A DNA stretch of 64,000 bases from Campylobacter sp. MIT 12-8780 (GTDB taxonomy: Bacteria; Campylobacterota; Campylobacteria; Campylobacterales; Campylobacteraceae), in assembly GCF_006864535.1 (NCBI RefSeq), contig NZ_QHLL01000002.1, forward strand, positions 124,001 to 188,000, read 5' to 3'. The notes beneath the pieces are model-generated. The model made no database searches and had not been told where the DNA came from. It saw only the letters and a list, made by a program, of their open reading frames with translations. Position 1 is the first letter of the stretch; each line of letters begins with the position of its first letter. Of this stretch, positions 62,167-64,000 are shown piece by piece. The position numbers and the translations under genes were made by a program.

Positions 62167-62963
62167 TGAAATTTTTACTCTTTTTATGCTTTGCTTTGCC
62201 CCTTTTTGCTACTAAGCTTGTTGATTTTAGCGTGTATGAAAGAAGCGATAGGGTTGATTTGATGTTTGTTTTTGATAGTGCGTATAAGGGCAAGATCGTC
62301 CAGAAAAAAGAAGGGAATTTCGTGCTTATCACGCTTGATGAGTTAAGCACTGCAAAAGAAGAAAAAAGGGAACTCAAGTCAAATTTACTCAAGCAAATTC
62401 TCATCACCCCACAAAATAAACAAACCCTTATCATGCTTGAAACGCAAAATAACGCAAGCGTGAATGCAAGTAGCGATAAAGATCAAATTTCACTTCGCGT
62501 AAGAGTTTTGCCTCAAGGTGTAAGTCAAAATGCCTTAAATGCCTCTACAGCAAGCATTTTAAGCTTAAAAAATGAAAACAATGAAAGCATAAAGCCCAAG
62601 AACTCGAGCCTAGAAGGCTTTGATTTTACAAATTATATCCTTGTTTTAAGTGTGCTTGTTTTACTCTTAATCGTGCTTTGGTGGATTAAACGCAAGCTTG
62701 AATACAAAAATCATTTTAACTCAAAAGAAGTTAAGCTCATCTTTCAAAGACCTTTAGATAAAAATAATAAATTCATCATACTTGAATATGATAATAAACG
62801 CTACACCTTAATCATAGGGGCTTCAAATCTACTTTTGCAAACCAGTGATGCACAAAGTGAAGAAAGCCTTGAGCATACACCTAAAGAGCGTAGTTTTGAC
62901 AGCTTTTTTGAGGAAAACAAACAAAAAATTCAAAATCTTATCAAAAAAAAGGAGAAACAATGA
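62166..62963 (+). CDS. FliO-like membrane protein
   Basis: A 265-residue protein with a signal peptide (MKFLLFLCFALPLFA), a periplasmic AMIN-like domain (about 20-115, VDFSVYERSDRVDLMFVF), one transmembrane helix near 158-175 (ILVLSVLVLLLIVLWWI) and a cytoplasmic domain with LIFQRPLDKNNKFIILEYDN then KRYTLIIGASNLLL. This last block resembles FliO, a chaperone for the flagellar export gate. It is the counterpart of C. jejuni Cj0352. The neighbour fliN supports FliO, but I am inferring. It overlaps the PAP2 gene by 4 bases. Confidence 0.65.
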   Translation: MKFLLFLCFALPLFATKLVDFSVYERSDRVDLMFVFDSAYKGKIVQKKEGNFVLITLDELSTAKEEKRELKSNLLKQILITPQNKQTLIMLETQNNASVNASSDKDQISLRVRVLPQGVSQNALNASTASILSLKNENNESIKPKNSSLEGFDFTNYILVLSVLVLLLIVLWWIKRKLEYKNHFNSKEVKLIFQRPLDKNNKFIILEYDNKRYTLIIGASNLLLQTSDAQSEESLEHTPKERSFDSFFEENKQKIQNLIKKKEKQ

Positions 62964-63567
62964 AAAAATATCGATTAAGAAAGCTTGTGCTAGCTTTTGC
63001 TTGCATGATAAGCTTTTCTTATGGCAATGGGGGGGGGGGCATTGGATTGAAAAATATGGCGATGTAATGCAGTTTTTGCCCTTAAGCTTGGCTACTTACA
63101 CGCTTGCAACACAAGATTATGAAGGCTTTAAGCAACTTGCTTTAGGCTCTGCTTTAACTCTTGCTTCAACTTACGCAGTCAAATACAGCTTCGTAGCCCT
63201 TTCTAAACACGATGAACACTCCGCTCAAATTTCTCAACGTCCTAAAAACGGCAGTTTTGATGGCTTTCCTAGCGGACATACTTCTTTTGCCTTTGTTGCA
63301 GCTGGTTTTTCGCATAAACGATATGGCTTAAAAGCGAGTTTGCCTTTTACTTTGCTAGCTAGCACGGTTGGAGCTTCAAGGATACACGCTCAAAGACACA
63401 CCACAGCTCAAGTTATCGCCGGAGCAGTTTTAGGCTATAGTTTAAGTTATTTCAGCGCTGATAAGCTTGATGAAAATTTACATTTAGCTTTTCTTATGGA
63501 TAGCGAGAAAAAGCTAGATCAAAGTTATCAAAACACGTATAAGCTTGTATTTTCATATAAATTCTAA
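62960..63567 (+). CDS. PAP2-family phosphatase, phase variable (OFF in this read)
   Basis: A periplasmic or membrane phosphatase of about 202 residues. The ATG at 62960 has AAGGAG and opens a signal peptide (MKKYRLRKLVLAFACMISFSYG). A G11 tract (63029-63039) follows and shifts the frame to a stop 12 codons later. The body is intact in the next frame: ISQRPKNGSFDGFPSGHTSF (KxxxxxxRP and PSGH) and ASRIHAQRHTTAQVIAG (SRxxxxxH). G9 or G12 restores it. PAP2 enzymes dephosphorylate lipid A, undecaprenyl-PP or phosphatidic acid; the substrate is not visible. Confidence 0.85.
63029..63039 (+). repeat. Phase-variable G11 tract, PAP2 phosphatase (OFF)
   Basis: Directly after the signal peptide codons, followed by CATTGG. 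It is the only tract outside the glycosylation locus in this window. Confidence 0.95.
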
Positions 63568-63569
63568 GC

Positions 63570-63596
63570 TTTTAAATCAAGGCTTTTGATTTAAAA
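63570..63596. terminator. Hairpin between convergent PAP2 and Ppx/GppA genes
   Basis: TTTTAAATCAA / TTGATTTAAAA, an 11-bp stem with a 5-base loop. It overlaps the last codons of the minus-strand gene. Confidence 0.6.
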
Positions 63597-64000
63597 CAAG
63601 AACCAAGTCCTGAGGCAAGATAAGTTTTTTAAGCTCATCTTTTGGGATATTGAGATTTTTAGTGCTGTAAAGATATAAGCTGTTATTGTGAAGTGTAAAT
63701 TCAAGTTTGCTTTCATTTGGGTGATTTAAAGCGATGATTTTTGCATAACCAAGCATAAAATTCAGCCAAGACATAATCTCAAATGAAGGCAAAAGCTCCT
63801 TAAAAGGCTCAGCATAAATGCCGATCTTTCGTCCAGCACTACGAATAAGTATGGCAATGAGTGTTTTTTCTTGATGAGAAAAATTATAATTTAAAGCATT
63901 GAGGATAAAATATGAACTATGCTCATTTGAAAAGTAAAAATTCAAATACGAGCCTATATTGCAAAGCTTAGCAGCATGAATTAATGTGCTTTTATAATGT
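63577..64000 (-). CDS. Ppx/GppA phosphatase, C-terminal part
   Basis: The frame is open to the right edge, so the gene starts outside the window; 140 codons are visible. The segment STLIHAAKLCNIGSYLNFYFSNEHSSYFILNALNYNF (split here by several residues) matches the HD-like helical domain of exopolyphosphatase/GppA proteins (LHxAAxLxxIG...HSxYxIxN). The C. jejuni counterpart at this position is Cj0353c, convergent to the FliO-like gene. The N-terminal ASKHA ATPase-type domain is not seen. Confidence 0.78.
   Translation of the reverse strand, partial: HYKSTLIHAAKLCNIGSYLNFYFSNEHSSYFILNALNYNFSHQEKTLIAILIRSAGRKIGIYAEPFKELLPSFEIMSWLNFMLGYAKIIALNHPNESKLEFTLHNNSLYLYSTKNLNIPKDELKKLILPQDLVLVLNQKP

Noticed and set aside
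62845-63567. 240-codon plus-strand ORF as the full PAP2 gene.
   Set aside because: Its N-terminal part is antigenic noise from another frame of the FliO-like gene; the ATG at 62960 has an RBS and a signal peptide.

Overview
The window is an AT-rich chromosomal segment from a Campylobacter, judged by gene content and order. The order resembles C. jejuni blocks I know: fbpA/RqcH-like gene, mobA and pldA; flagellin with maf genes; ptm/leg genes and pse genes; dcd, accB and accC; a GlnD-like gene, glmS and a subtilisin autotransporter; trpEDFBA; then fliN and neighbours. Thirteen G/C homopolymer tracts of 9 to 13 bases fit the jejuni/coli/upsaliensis/helveticus group. I cannot name the species. 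I saw no tRNA, rRNA, CRISPR array or intact insertion sequence.

Layout. 1-2254: NFACT protein (partial), mobA, pldA. 2301-46436 is almost entirely on the minus strand and is the flagellin glycosylation locus. In transcription order it holds dcd, pseB, pseC, a DUF4910 protein, an adenylation enzyme, a GNAT, an ACP, an AAC(3)-like acyltransferase, a KAS III, pseF, pseG, pseH, a formyltransferase, a GNAT, a methyltransferase, wbqC, pseI, two maf genes, a VWA lipoprotein, legB, legC, a candidate type I toxin-antitoxin locus, a small ORF, a NeuD-like protein, two tandem methyltransferases, a FemAB-like protein, a second NeuD-like protein, a 3HCDH-like protein, a DUF2972-like protein, ptmG/pseA-like, a methyltransferase, legI, legG, ptmE, ptmF, legF/ptmB, ptmA, three maf genes, a 48-codon ORF and one flagellin gene. 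46583-63567 is on the plus strand: accB, accC, GlnD-like, glmS, subtilisin autotransporter, trpE-trpGD-trpF-trpB-trpA, a CheX-like protein, fliN, a FliO-like protein and a PAP2 phosphatase. A partial Ppx/GppA gene on the minus strand ends the window.

How it works together. PseB/C/H/G/I/F form a complete CMP-pseudaminate pathway. LegB/C/G/I/F with PtmE/F/A form most of the CMP-legionaminate pathway, and either NeuD-like protein could be LegH. Five Maf proteins probably attach nonulosonates to flagellin. Methyl-, acyl-, formyl- and amidino-transferases probably diversify the sugars. Twelve tracts lie in this locus and one in the PAP2 gene. In this read, two maf genes, wbqC, the KAS III gene and the PAP2 gene are frameshifted (OFF). 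Several tracts sit at gene 3' ends, where slippage would move the stop codon onto, or fuse the ORF into, the next gene. Sigma-54-type promoters precede both the flagellin and pseB.

The least expected element is at 24010-24278. It has a 20-codon hydrophobic ORF behind a structured 5' UTR, a consensus promoter on the opposite strand inside that ORF, and a palindrome shared by both predicted RNAs. It looks like a type I toxin-antitoxin system.
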